Notes under the pieces: model-generated
Seen by the model: only the letters and a program-made list of their open reading frames with translations
Told to the model about the DNA's origin: nothing
Database searches by the model: none
NCBI GenBank assembly: GCA_036394315.1
Contig: DASWFI010000093.1
Coordinates: 1 to 40,431 of the forward strand
DNA length: 40,431 nt
Reading direction: 5' to 3'
DNA from: DASWFI01 sp036394315
Lineage (GTDB): Bacteria > Patescibacteriota > Doudnabacteria > UBA920 > O2-02-FULL-48-8
Shown: one piece after another, positions 31,517 through 37,938 of the stretch
How positions within the stretch are numbered: the stretch's first letter is position 1
Layout of the letters: the number at the start of each line of letters is the position of its first letter
Translations under genes and position numbers: made by a program

Positions 31517-33408
31517 TGCCGAACACACCAGGGCTTGATACAAATATAGGGAATATAAATTTTGGCGGGGCAAATCCGGCGACTTTAAATGTGCCCTCAG
31601 ATCGTCCTATGCCACCCCCTACTGCTCAACCAACAGCACCACCGACTGGACAATTTAATACAACTAATCCTCTTTTTGATAAAATAAATGCTGTTAGAGG
31701 CCAAGTTAGCGATGATGATATTGTCAATGGCCTTATAAGTCAGAATCAAGAAACACATCCTGATCGAGTAATGAAAATTCAAAATGCTAAAACTCAAGGA
31801 TTAGATAGTAAGACTATTATAGATGAAATCCTTAAGCAAAATGCTGATCCGCATCAAGGGGCTAAAAATTTTATTAATAGCTCTCTTCCAAGTACCAGTG
31901 TTGCTGGCAATTTTGGTCATGAACTTGCCCATAATACTGTCGGAGAAATAGGTCGCAGTTTTGTATCTGGTGTAAACCAAGTTAAAGAAGGCGTCCAGCA
32001 AGCCTCTCAACCGGCAGGTCCAGTTCAAGGATTCGAGTCTGGTTTTAAAATGGGAGCTGGGGTTGTTAATGCGGCATTATCTCCACTGGCACCTGTCTTT
32101 AAACCGGTTGGTGATGCTATCAATTATGTAGGAGATAAAATCAGCGACAATTCTACTATTCAAAAATTCGCCAACAGTCAGGTGGGGCAGGCAACTTCAC
32201 GCGCAGCGGAAGACGTAGGTAATTTATCTACAATTGCAGGAGCAGTAGGTGGCAGTAAATATCTTACTGGCCAAGCGACTAAATTTATGGGCCCGAGGGC
32301 GATTGCATCCACTGCCGATGCTCTCGATGAACTTTTTAATGGAACAAAATCGGCTCGCAATAAATTTGCACAAAGTACGGCACAAGGAAAAACTCCGGCA
32401 CAGTTTGGAGCAGAAAATAACTATATTCCAGAGATTAAAGATGGCAAAGTAAATGCTCAGTCAACTATTCAAAAGGTTGTTTCAGATGCTAAACCTTTTG
32501 AACAAGTTTATCACGATATTTTAAAAGAAATGGATAGAACCACACCGAGTTCAGATCTTATTAATTTAGACAATCTTGCCCAACGATCGAAATTGCGACT
32601 TCAAAGTTCCATCGCTCGCGGAAGTGGAACTCTACCCGATCAACTTAAAGCAGTAGATAATATAATAACAAATCTTAAACAAACGTATGGTGAAACAGTT
32701 GGTCGTACTCAATTAGATGAAATTCGTTCCGGCCAATGGCATGAAAGTAACTCCTTTAATCCTAATCAACCTAAATTTATGGGCGATGTTAATTATCAGA
32801 TCGGCAAAACTGCTAAAACTATTTTGGCGGATAAAACTTCGGGTCAACCAGTGGCCAATAAGATATTAAGTCGAATTAGCGATCATTATGATTATGCGGC
32901 AAATCTTAAAAAGGTTGATGGAAGTGCAGTAAAGGGTGGCAGATTGGGAAAATATTTTGCTCGGACTATCGGAGCTGCAGCTGGTTCTAGTGGAGGAATT
33001 GTTGGAACAGTTGCCGGAGCGACTGCTGGAGATTATATAGCCTCTATCATGCAAGATAGTACAATTGCCAATCCATTAAAACGTCAAATCCTAAATTCTG
33101 TTCCGAAAGACAGCACTCTTTATGACAGTGCTCAAAAAGCAGTTGGGCAAATGCAATATTCTCAGCCAGCATTACCTGCTGGAGCAGGCTCCCCAAGTAG
33201 AGGTAAGTTGCCTACTGTAAATGCGGAAGTAATAAATCAACCGACAAAAATACACCCTCTTGAAACAGGGGGTGCGGGAGTACGTTCAAAAATTATTCGA
33301 CCGACTGGAGTTTCACAAAGTCAGCCTGTGACTCAAATATTTCATAGTTCATCTGAAAAACCAATACGGCCTCCTATTCCTAATTTAAAAGGGTATCGGC
33401 GACAGTAA
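31516..33408 (+). CDS. Large internal-virion-like protein with amphipathic segments, 630 aa
   Basis: It begins in a TAATG overlap with the previous gene. The N-terminal part is Pro/Thr/Asn-rich and disordered. Residues about 45-100 hold a helical unit (DDIVNGLISQNQETHPDRVM). Ala/Gly/Val-rich amphipathic segments follow (VQGFESGFKMGAGVVNAALS; GNLSTIAGAVGGSKYLTG; RTIGAAAGSSGGIVGTVAGA). These could cross a membrane after ejection, as for podovirus internal core proteins. The C-terminus is disordered. The function call is contextual. Confidence 0.5.
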   Translation: MPNTPGLDTNIGNINFGGANPATLNVPSDRPMPPPTAQPTAPPTGQFNTTNPLFDKINAVRGQVSDDDIVNGLISQNQETHPDRVMKIQNAKTQGLDSKTIIDEILKQNADPHQGAKNFINSSLPSTSVAGNFGHELAHNTVGEIGRSFVSGVNQVKEGVQQASQPAGPVQGFESGFKMGAGVVNAALSPLAPVFKPVGDAINYVGDKISDNSTIQKFANSQVGQATSRAAEDVGNLSTIAGAVGGSKYLTGQATKFMGPRAIASTADALDELFNGTKSARNKFAQSTAQGKTPAQFGAENNYIPEIKDGKVNAQSTIQKVVSDAKPFEQVYHDILKEMDRTTPSSDLINLDNLAQRSKLRLQSSIARGSGTLPDQLKAVDNIITNLKQTYGETVGRTQLDEIRSGQWHESNSFNPNQPKFMGDVNYQIGKTAKTILADKTSGQPVANKILSRISDHYDYAANLKKVDGSAVKGGRLGKYFARTIGAAAGSSGGIVGTVAGATAGDYIASIMQDSTIANPLKRQILNSVPKDSTLYDSAQKAVGQMQYSQPALPAGAGSPSRGKLPTVNAEVINQPTKIHPLETGGAGVRSKIIRPTGVSQSQPVTQIFHSSSEKPIRPPIPNLKGYRRQ

Positions 33409-33535
33409 TTTATCTATCAAGGATATATGATACAAATATTACCGCAAGAATTATGGTAATAATCCCCATAAATTTATTCTCCAATTAAGGTATATTTCAT
33501 GCCCATAAGCATAAAACCATTAATATAAAAAGTCA

Positions 33536-33835
33536 ATGGATACTCAACAACCCTCCGACCAGATGATTCTTCTAAAAGAAGTTTCTGACATCAAGGAAAA
33601 ACTAGCAACCAATACGGAAGCCACCAAGAATACCGCCAATACCCTGGTGGAAATTAAGCAAGATTTAAAAGTCTTCCAAAATTCATTCGTGACTCACGAA
33701 GAATTTGACCAGCAGAATACGGACAAAGAAAACCGTATCCGGACTTTGGAGCAATTTAAATGGCAACTCATGGGAGCGTTGATTGTTTTCCATCTGGTGA
33801 CTGATTACATCTTATACATAATTCTTAAAAAATGA
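33536..33835 (+). CDS. Coiled-coil protein with C-terminal membrane anchor (XhlA-like layout)
   Basis: The 99-residue protein has a coiled coil (ILLKEVSDIKEKLATNTEAT ... LVEIKQDLKVFQNSFV) and a C-terminal hydrophobic segment (LMGALIVFHLVTDYILYIIL). This is the form of XhlA-type or holin-accessory proteins. It opens the lysis-like module and overlaps the protease gene by ATGA. The preceding 127 bases (33409-33535) hold no gene; only a 6-bp hairpin (ATTACC/GGTAAT at 33438-33460) is visible. Confidence 0.65.
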   Translation: MDTQQPSDQMILLKEVSDIKEKLATNTEATKNTANTLVEIKQDLKVFQNSFVTHEEFDQQNTDKENRIRTLEQFKWQLMGALIVFHLVTDYILYIILKK

Positions 33836-34590
33836 ATCAAAACCTAGGCGTCATAATTGAACAACCGCAACCATCGGGAGTTGGAAAATTCTTATTCAGA
33901 AATCCTATGAGGGATTGGTTGCCTTTTGAGCCGAACGCCGAATGGCAACTCTTAAACCATGTCGATGTCATGGCTTGCGTGTCGTATTCTTTATGCCACA
34001 TTATCGAAACCCAGATTTTCTTTTTAACCGGTAAGAAGGTTGATTTATCCGAACGCTTCTTGGCTAAGATGTCCAAGACTACTCGCCAAGGTAATTATTT
34101 GTCAGTGGTTGCCGACACTGCCCTCGAGGGGTTGGTTATGCAAGATGAATGGCCGGTTGACCCTAACGCCACCTGGGATGAATTTTATTCGGAAATTCCC
34201 CAAGCCATTAAAAACAAGGCTCTGGACTTCAAAAAGAACTGGGATATGTCGTGGAGGTGGATTACATTCGACCAAATTACTGACGCTCTAAAAGAAGCCC
34301 CAATCCAAATTATCATCAACAACAACACCCACGCCGTTGAGCTGGTCAATTCCACGACTTACTTTGATTCTTACGCCCCGTTTAACAAACCTTTTTCCGC
34401 CGCAACTTACTTTCTTTTGTTTACAATTAATCCCAAAAATATGAACCAGACCAAACTTGTTCTGTCCAAAGACGGCCACACGGTTTATCGCTGCGAACCG
34501 ATCGCCACGACGTTTGATGATCTCAAAGCGCAGATGGGCGTTATCGGCGTCGAGATTCCCAACCCTATTCCGCCGTCATCCAGTCTATAA
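33832..34590 (+). CDS. Papain-like cysteine peptidase
   Basis: The 252-residue protein shows the order of a papain-like (C1/C39-type) triad: Cys49 in HVDVMACVSYSLCHIIE, His167 in NNNTHAVELVN and Asp179 in TYFDSYAPF. There is no signal peptide or propeptide. Between them are helical and beta parts of normal spacing. Located in the lysis-like module, it may cleave peptide bonds in the cell wall or a host surface protein. A virion-processing protease is another possibility. Similar phage-encoded peptidases usually lack characterised substrates. Confidence 0.7.
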   Translation: MNQNLGVIIEQPQPSGVGKFLFRNPMRDWLPFEPNAEWQLLNHVDVMACVSYSLCHIIETQIFFLTGKKVDLSERFLAKMSKTTRQGNYLSVVADTALEGLVMQDEWPVDPNATWDEFYSEIPQAIKNKALDFKKNWDMSWRWITFDQITDALKEAPIQIIINNNTHAVELVNSTTYFDSYAPFNKPFSAATYFLLFTINPKNMNQTKLVLSKDGHTVYRCEPIATTFDDLKAQMGVIGVEIPNPIPPSSSL

Positions 34591-34594
34591 TTTT

Positions 34595-34687
34595 ATGATT
34601 GAAAAAATCGGAGCAATTATGTCTGCCATCAGTCTAATGGGAATTCTGGCAGTCATAATCTATGTCGCATTTATTATTGAAGATTAA
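34595..34687 (+). CDS. Membrane microprotein, 30 aa
   Basis: The product, MIEKIGAIMSAISLMGILAV followed by IIYVAFIIED, is a single transmembrane helix with almost no soluble part. It lies between the peptidase and the holin-like gene. It may be a small holin or a holin regulator. There is no clear Shine-Dalgarno, only TAATTTT before the ATG. Confidence 0.5.
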   Translation: MIEKIGAIMSAISLMGILAVIIYVAFIIED

Positions 34688-34701
34688 AGGGGGTGATAAA
34701 C

Positions 34702-34896
34702 ATGAATCCAGTTTTAGTCAACAGAGTAAAATCGTTCGCGTGGCGGTTGGGCGTGGTGGTCGCCGTAGCCGCGGTTAATTTCGCGGTCAAGGACGTCACC
34801 AATATGGGTTTGTCCGGCGAGTGGGTCACAGTCATCGGCCTCATCGGCGGCGAAGTCACCAAGTTCCTGAACGATTACAGTTCTCCTACAACTTAA
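34702..34896 (+). CDS. Small holin-like membrane protein, 64 aa
   Basis: ATG 34702 follows a strong AAAGGGGGTGAT ribosome site; an in-frame GTG at 34693 lies in that site and is not used. The protein has a basic N-terminus, a hydrophobic helix (LGVVVAVAAVNFAVKDV), then a second moderately hydrophobic helix (WVTVIGLIGGEVTKFL) and a short polar tail. Two helices in a 64-residue protein next to a cell-wall enzyme fits a holin. GC content rises at this gene compared with those before it. Confidence 0.6.
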   Translation: MNPVLVNRVKSFAWRLGVVVAVAAVNFAVKDVTNMGLSGEWVTVIGLIGGEVTKFLNDYSSPTT

Positions 34897-34972
34897 TATG
34901 CTATAGTTTTTCAGCATTAACCACTTCAGGAATAGTAAGGATGCTCCGACAAGTGGATAGTAAAGATTCTAT

Positions 34973-35443
34973 ATCAAATATTTTCTTCTACTGCTCTTGC
35001 TCACCGTACCCAGTCATCTGCGGGCGGCGGAGATAAGAAACAGTTACCAGGATTATGAAAAAACAATTATCAACAAACCAAATTGCGACCCAATTAAAGG
35101 CAGCAACGCCGAAGGCTGTTTTTACACGGAAGCAAAAAGAGCGCGTCAAACAAAAAGTAATAGCGAGTATAACTGTTCTTGCGTCGAATACGTCCGTTTT
35201 CGGTCGGGCATTAACGTGGGCCCAATCGGAGTTGCCAGGAATCATCCTGTCAATTCTGTTGTTCCTGTTAGTGGCGGACTGGTTGTATTTCGTTGGAAGA
35301 ATCTGGGGCATATGGGGTACGTAACGTGGACAGACGGCGTTAACTTCCTCTACGACGAAGGCAACGCGGACGGTCATTGCGCGATTCATCTCGGGACAAC
35401 CGGCCACGTCGGGCAAACCAACATCATCGGATTCTACAGGTAA
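34973..35443 (+). CDS. CHAP-domain cell-wall enzyme with signal peptide (start uncertain)
   Basis: The C-terminal domain has the CHAP layout: NCSCVEYVRFRSG with the catalytic-type Cys, then RWKNLGHMGYVTWTDG with His, and FLYDEGNADG. CHAP enzymes cut peptidoglycan stem or cross-bridge peptides, or act as amidases. The frame is open from 34964, and upstream of the usual TTG start (34997) it encodes IKYFLLLLLLTVPSHLRA, a textbook signal peptide. No ATG, GTG or TTG precedes it; ATC 34973 is the only start that keeps it. If TTG 34997 is used, the signal is lost. Confidence 0.7.
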   Translation: MKYFLLLLLLTVPSHLRAAEIRNSYQDYEKTIINKPNCDPIKGSNAEGCFYTEAKRARQTKSNSEYNCSCVEYVRFRSGINVGPIGVARNHPVNSVVPVSGGLVVFRWKNLGHMGYVTWTDGVNFLYDEGNADGHCAIHLGTTGHVGQTNIIGFYR

Positions 35444-35449
35444 TTGATT

Positions 35450-35476
35450 CGAGAGGATTTGAAGATAGTCCTCTCG
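35450..35476 (+). promoter_or_regulatory. 8-bp perfect hairpin after CHAP gene
   Basis: CGAGAGGA (35450-35457) pairs perfectly with TCCTCTCG (35469-35476), with an 11-base loop and no following T-run. It lies between the CHAP stop and a gene with a strong ribosome site, at the border of the GC-richer block. It may act as an RNA stabiliser, pause or weak terminator. Confidence 0.5.
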
Positions 35477-35498
35477 GATGAGTTACAAAGGAGGGGTT

Positions 35499-35666
35499 AT
35501 GGAATCTGAGAGAGTGATCTGCCACTGGTGCGCCATGGAAATCAAGGACGTTGTCGTTATCAAGGATCATCTGAAACTGCACGGCCGGCCGATTCTGGCG
35601 CAGGTCAAGTCCTGCCTCGAGCTCTACACCAACTACTGCCGATATCTCAAGGAGCTGCCGGAATGA
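35499..35666 (+). CDS. Small Cys-motif protein, 55 aa
   Basis: ATG 35499 follows AAAGGAGGGG, a near-perfect Shine-Dalgarno. An earlier in-frame ATG (35478) lies before that site and is less likely. The product has CHWCAMEIKDVVVIKDHLKLH, a CxxC...H...H pattern like a single zinc finger, then CLELYTNYC. It may bind DNA or protein. It is the first gene of the GC-richer block and overlaps the next by ATGA. Confidence 0.6.
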   Translation: MESERVICHWCAMEIKDVVVIKDHLKLHGRPILAQVKSCLELYTNYCRYLKELPE

Positions 35667-36067
35667 GGGAGAATCTCTACCGCTTCGCGTTCCTTGGGCT
35701 TATGGCGGGGACAGCTTTGATTCTGGGGGTGAACGTCGTCCAGAGTTTCAGTCAAAAAGCCCCGCCGCCAGTCACGCTCAACGTCATGCCAAAATTCATG
35801 GCCTGCATTCCGTCCGCTCGGCCGACGATTCGCATGATCGTCAGAATCGCGCGCCACAAGGCCAACCGGCACATGAGTCTGTCCTGGACGTCGCCTACAG
35901 GACAGTCTGGGCTTACGCTGACGCAATTGGACGGCTTAGAGGCTCCTGAGGCCTTCACGATCTTTCGGGACATCAATTGCGCCGATTACGTCGTCCAGGC
36001 GTGTCTATACCGCACCACGGTCAAATTCTGCGCTCCTATTGAGGTTGTACTGGGGAGTAGCCCATGA
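35663..36067 (+). CDS. Membrane-anchored or secreted protein, 134 aa
   Basis: The ATG overlaps the previous stop. Residues 5-28 (LYRFAFLGLMAGTALILGVN) form a signal anchor or uncleaved signal peptide after MREN. The rest is a small beta-rich domain with three Cys (MACIPS; DINCADYVVQAC; KFCAPIEVV). In lysis-adjacent position it could be a spanin-like or periplasmic accessory protein. No conserved family recognised. Confidence 0.55.
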   Translation: MRENLYRFAFLGLMAGTALILGVNVVQSFSQKAPPPVTLNVMPKFMACIPSARPTIRMIVRIARHKANRHMSLSWTSPTGQSGLTLTQLDGLEAPEAFTIFRDINCADYVVQACLYRTTVKFCAPIEVVLGSSP

Positions 36068-36279
36068 AAGACAAAATCGTGGACATGGTTCAGTTTTTCT
36101 GTAAGGTCTGCCCGAGCAACGATCTTCGGAGTCCAGGAGCTGTCAAAACCCTGGCCGACCGGATGTACCTGGCGTTCACCTGCGACAAGTGCAAAGGGTC
36201 GGTCACGATCGAAGTCAACTCCATTGTGGCCGAGCTTTACAGCACGCCGTTGGGACCGGAAAGCAGCAGGGTCAACTAG
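36064..36279 (+). CDS. Zinc-ribbon protein, 71 aa
   Basis: It has two Cys pairs, CKVC (13-16) and CDKC (about 40-43), separated by a helix (GAVKTLADRMYLAF), then GSVTIEVNSIVAELY. This is a small zinc-ribbon fold. It is coupled to the preceding gene by ATGA. Similar small ribbons appear in the two following genes, suggesting a cluster of related metal-binding proteins. Confidence 0.6.
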   Translation: MKDKIVDMVQFFCKVCPSNDLRSPGAVKTLADRMYLAFTCDKCKGSVTIEVNSIVAELYSTPLGPESSRVN

Positions 36280-36286
36280 GTGACTT

Positions 36287-36448
36287 ATGCCGCAATCGAA
36301 GTGCTATCGGTGCGGCAGGGTGTATCTGCCAACAAGGTGGTTCAACCCGCTTGATTTCTGCCGCGTCTGCCAGAAAATCATCTTAAGAGAGTTTGAAGCA
36401 ACGATGAGATTCGCCAACCAGCCGCGTCTCAAAGACAAAAACCAATAA
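36287..36448 (+). CDS. Small zinc-ribbon protein, 53 aa
   Basis: Found by reading the short gap. ATG 36287 follows AGGTGAC. The product MPQSKCYRCGRVYLPTRWFN then has LDFCRVCQKIILREFEATMR: CxxC...CxxC zinc ribbon and a helix. It resembles phage and host small ribbons that often accompany DNA-binding proteins. It ends six bases before the bidirectional terminator. Confidence 0.6.
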   Translation: MPQSKCYRCGRVYLPTRWFNPLDFCRVCQKIILREFEATMRFANQPRLKDKNQ

Positions 36449-36453
36449 AAACA

Positions 36454-36484
36454 GCCCAGTTCCTCAGGTTCTGGGCCTTTTTTT
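36454..36484. terminator. Intrinsic terminator between convergent genes (works on both strands)
   Basis: GCCCAG (36454-36459) pairs with CTGGGC (36471-36476), followed by CTTTTTTT on the + strand. On the - strand the same hairpin is followed by TGTTTTTATT. It ends the + strand block and the convergent minus-strand gene, whose last codons lie inside it. Confidence 0.85.
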
Positions 36485-36634
36485 CGCCGGTTTGCGAGTC
36501 GCTTTAGCCTGTTTTATTTCGGCTCGTCCCACCGCCTGCCCGCACTTGCGACAGGACAGATCAACCCACGTCTTCCCGCTGTGGATTACCACTTCCGCCA
36601 GGTGAAAAGTCTGACTCAAGCACCGGCACGGCAT
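36464..36634 (-). CDS. Minus-strand small zinc-knuckle protein, 56 aa
   Basis: On the minus strand an ATG at 36634 follows TAAGGAGGGAGAT, a near-consensus ribosome site. The product MPCRCLSQTFHLAEVVIHSG continues with KTWVDLSCRKCGQAVGRAEI and a Lys/Arg-rich tail (KQAKATRKPAKKRPRT). CRC and CRKCG suggest a zinc ribbon with a basic, possibly DNA-binding, tail. It is the only convincing minus-strand gene, and its stop lies in the shared terminator. No promoter is clear on this strand. Confidence 0.7.
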   Translation of the reverse strand: MPCRCLSQTFHLAEVVIHSGKTWVDLSCRKCGQAVGRAEIKQAKATRKPAKKRPRT

Positions 36635-36715
36635 ATCTCCCTCCTTAAAGAATCCAGTTTATACAAGCGTAAGCTTAACCAAAAGCAATAAAATGTACAA
36701 ATTTACTAAACCCAT

Positions 36716-36744
36716 TTGACTTATTTTTAGTTAATTTATATAAT
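36716..36744 (+). promoter_or_regulatory. Sigma70 promoter of the control region
   Basis: TTGACT (36716-36721), 17 bp, TATAAT (36739-36744): eleven of twelve bases match the consensus. Start expected near 36751. It follows 70-80 bases of AT-rich sequence and drives the structured leader and gene at 36854. Confidence 0.82.
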
Positions 36745-36750
36745 ATCTGT

Positions 36751-36848
36751 AGAAGATTTGCATTGGTTCTCAATGAAACAAATTAACAAATCGTCCGACT
36801 GATTAGACTTTACGCTATCACCTTAGTCGGGCGGGCGTAAAGTCTTTT
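36751..36848 (+). ncRNA. Structured leader RNA with two mutually exclusive hairpins
   Basis: A first hairpin uses ATTTG-CATTG / CAATG-aaa-CAAAT (36756-36783). Then stem A, CGTCCGACT (36792-36800) with AGTCGGGCG (36825-36833), and stem B, GACTTTACGC (36806-36815) with GCGTAAAGTC (36835-36844), interleave. One base separates their 3' arms, too short to span stem A, so they cannot both form. Stem B is followed by TTTT and then the ATG at 36854, with no visible Shine-Dalgarno. It looks like an attenuator, riboswitch-like leader or stand-alone RNA of about 98 nt. Confidence 0.6.
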
Positions 36849-36853
36849 AAATT

Positions 36854-37093
36854 ATGAAACCTAAAGTAAAATACCCCCTAAAAGAACATTGGGATAAATT
36901 TGAAGCCGGAGCTAGTTGGCAACCCAAAATTCTAATTGCTTATGTAAAGACCATTCTGGGTGAAGAAATATCACCGGAAGCGTTTTTAATTGCGTACCAT
37001 CGAGTAACAAAAGGTATTCCGAGAACTACTCCTGCTCGAGGCAAACAACTTTATAAATTCCTTACTGAAAATAATTGGATTAAGAAAGGGTAA
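36854..37093 (+). CDS. Hypothetical regulator-region protein, 79 aa
   Basis: The 79-residue product has MKPKVKYPLKEHWDKFEAGA, then WQPKILIAYVKTILGEEISP and LIAYHRVTKGIPRTTPARGK, then LYKFLTENNWIKKG. The last part reads like a small helix-turn-helix-type domain and the size suits a DNA-binding regulator, but no family is recognised. It is under control of the consensus promoter and structured leader. It is separated from the next gene by 267 bases. Confidence 0.55.
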   Translation: MKPKVKYPLKEHWDKFEAGASWQPKILIAYVKTILGEEISPEAFLIAYHRVTKGIPRTTPARGKQLYKFLTENNWIKKG

Positions 37094-37187
37094 GAATTTA
37101 AAACAATTTAGGCAAAACCCGATTTCCCTAGCGTGTTATCGGCGTTTCTAAAACAACACCTACAGCTCTTAAGGGTATTATGTGAAA

Positions 37188-37248
37188 GCTGGACAAACTA
37201 GTTCCTTTCCCACTATGTAAAAGTTTAAATACTTTTCCTCTAGCCAGC
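37188..37248 (+). other. Folded noncoding segment in 37094-37360 gap
   Basis: The gap 37094-37360 has no supported gene. Within it, GCTGG and CTAG (37188-37192, 37198-37201) can pair with CTAGCCAGC (37240-37248) with a 5-base bulge. They enclose a second hairpin, AAAAGT-TTAAAT-ACTTTT (37219-37236). The segment could be a structured RNA, a replication-origin fold or a protein site. It lies upstream of the operator repeats. Confidence 0.35.
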
Positions 37249-37316
37249 CTATTCATAATCCTCGTAAGAGACTAAACCCCTGCCTAATACATACCATGAA
37301 AAGAAAAAGGGTGGGT

Positions 37317-37357
37317 TATAATTAATACCATAGGTATATATGGTATACCATAGGTAT
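37317..37357 (+). promoter_or_regulatory. Promoter with tandem operator repeats for the RHH gene
   Basis: A TATAAT (37317-37322) is followed by two identical 13-bp imperfect palindromes, ATACCATAGGTAT, at 37325-37337 and 37345-37357. Their centres are 20 bp apart and a perfect ATGGTATACCAT palindrome sits between them. The second copy ends three bases before the ATG of a ribbon-helix-helix gene. Half-site copies (ATACCA) occur at 37291 and 37664. The layout fits autorepression by a cooperative dimer. The -35 is weak. Confidence 0.7.
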
Positions 37358-37360
37358 TTT

Positions 37361-37492
37361 ATGAAAGGTGATTACGAACCAATTTGGTTACCAAAGAAGT
37401 TAAAAAAGAGGATAAAAACGCTGGCCTCGAAAAAAGGAAAAACCATTATCCAATTGTTAAAGGAATTAATAAATGAACAAAACAAAATTTGA
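37361..37492 (+). CDS. Ribbon-helix-helix repressor (Arc/CopG-like), 43 aa
   Basis: The product is MKGDYEPIWLPKKLKKRIKT followed by LASKKGKTIIQLLKELINEQ: a short strand, a basic helix, a turn with GKT, and a second helix. This matches the RHH fold (Arc/MetJ/CopG) at minimal length. RHH dimers insert their strand into the major groove and bind tandem operators, and a pair of 13-bp palindromes lies directly before this gene. It likely represses its own promoter and perhaps neighbouring ones. It overlaps the next gene by 20 bases. Confidence 0.75.
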   Translation: MKGDYEPIWLPKKLKKRIKTLASKKGKTIIQLLKELINEQNKI

Positions 37493-37634
37493 ATTATTAG
37501 AAAAACAAGCAGGGTGGCTGGAAGATCACCGGATGTGGGAACTGGATCAAATAGACAGCGCGGAATTGATCAAAGATAGATTAAAAAGATTTAAAGAACT
37601 CAAAAATAAGACTATTATTAAATCCGTAGCTTGA
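37473..37634 (+). CDS. Small hypothetical protein, 53 aa
   Basis: The start lies in the end of the RHH gene. The product has KFELLEKQAGWLEDHRMWEL, then IDSAELIKDRLKRFKELKNK, all helix. It may act with the RHH regulator. Its stop overlaps the -35 box of the next promoter. No family. Confidence 0.5.
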   Translation: MNKTKFELLEKQAGWLEDHRMWELDQIDSAELIKDRLKRFKELKNKTIIKSVA

Positions 37635-37659
37635 CAGAATGTATTACAGGGTGTAAAAT
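37631..37659 (+). promoter_or_regulatory. Sigma70 promoter before the membrane/lysozyme genes
   Basis: TTGACA (37631-37636), 17 bp, TAAAAT (37654-37659): perfect -35 and spacing, near-perfect -10. It is followed by a half-operator (ATACCA, 37664-37669) and a 6-bp hairpin CCACAG/CTGTGG (37667-37672 with 37691-37696). An AAAGAAAGGG ribosome site precedes the ATG at 37730. Confidence 0.8.
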
Positions 37660-37729
37660 GTAAATACCACAGTAAATTCAGGTCGAAAAGCTGTGGATAA
37701 CATAAAAATTAAAAGAAAGGGTTAAAAGC

Positions 37730-37894
37730 ATGAAATTCCTTAAATTGGGTGATAAGACCAAAAAGGTCTTAAAGTTTGAAGCAAAGTTACTGATCGGAGT
37801 TGCGGTTCTGGCCACTGTTGTATATTTCGGTTCCATGACGTTGATCTACGTGTCTGCTGAAAAAGTGGCCCAAGCGTATACACAAGGTTTTTAA
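37730..37894 (+). CDS. Membrane anchor, 54 aa; likely N-terminal half of a split lysozyme
   Basis: The product has a basic N-terminus (KLGDKTKKVLKFEAK), one membrane segment (LLIGVAVLATVVYFGSMTLI) and a short tail. It ends GGT TTT TAA at 37886-37894. The -1 frame beginning at the same T-run reads LSSVSVVTHKELPKFR straight into the lysozyme-like frame at 37939 with no stop. Phage lysozyme-like proteins commonly have this TM-linker-domain form, so the two were probably one gene. Either the T-run carries an indel or ribosomes slip there. Confidence 0.65.
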   Translation: MKFLKLGDKTKKVLKFEAKLLIGVAVLATVVYFGSMTLIYVSAEKVAQAYTQGF

Positions 37895-37938
37895 GCAGCG
37901 TTTCGGTAGTAACGCATAAAGAATTACCAAAATTCCGC

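Noticed and set aside
34941..35036. Small ORF at 34941 (MLRQVDSKDS...) before the CHAP gene
   Set aside because: AAGG touches the ATG directly, so it is not a usable ribosome site. It overlaps the signal-peptide-coding stretch of the CHAP frame and the product is not protein-like.
35055..35324. An overlapping +1-frame ORF of 89 aa with a hydrophobic segment (possible hidden holin)
   Set aside because: It lies wholly inside the CHAP gene, whose motifs are clear. Its ribosome site is weak and holin-like genes already exist just upstream. The hydrophobic stretch can arise from the out-of-frame CHAP codons.
36751..36848. Leader RNA as a tRNA or tmRNA
   Set aside because: No acceptor-stem/T-arm layout, no CCA end and no GTTCRA-type T-loop in the right place.
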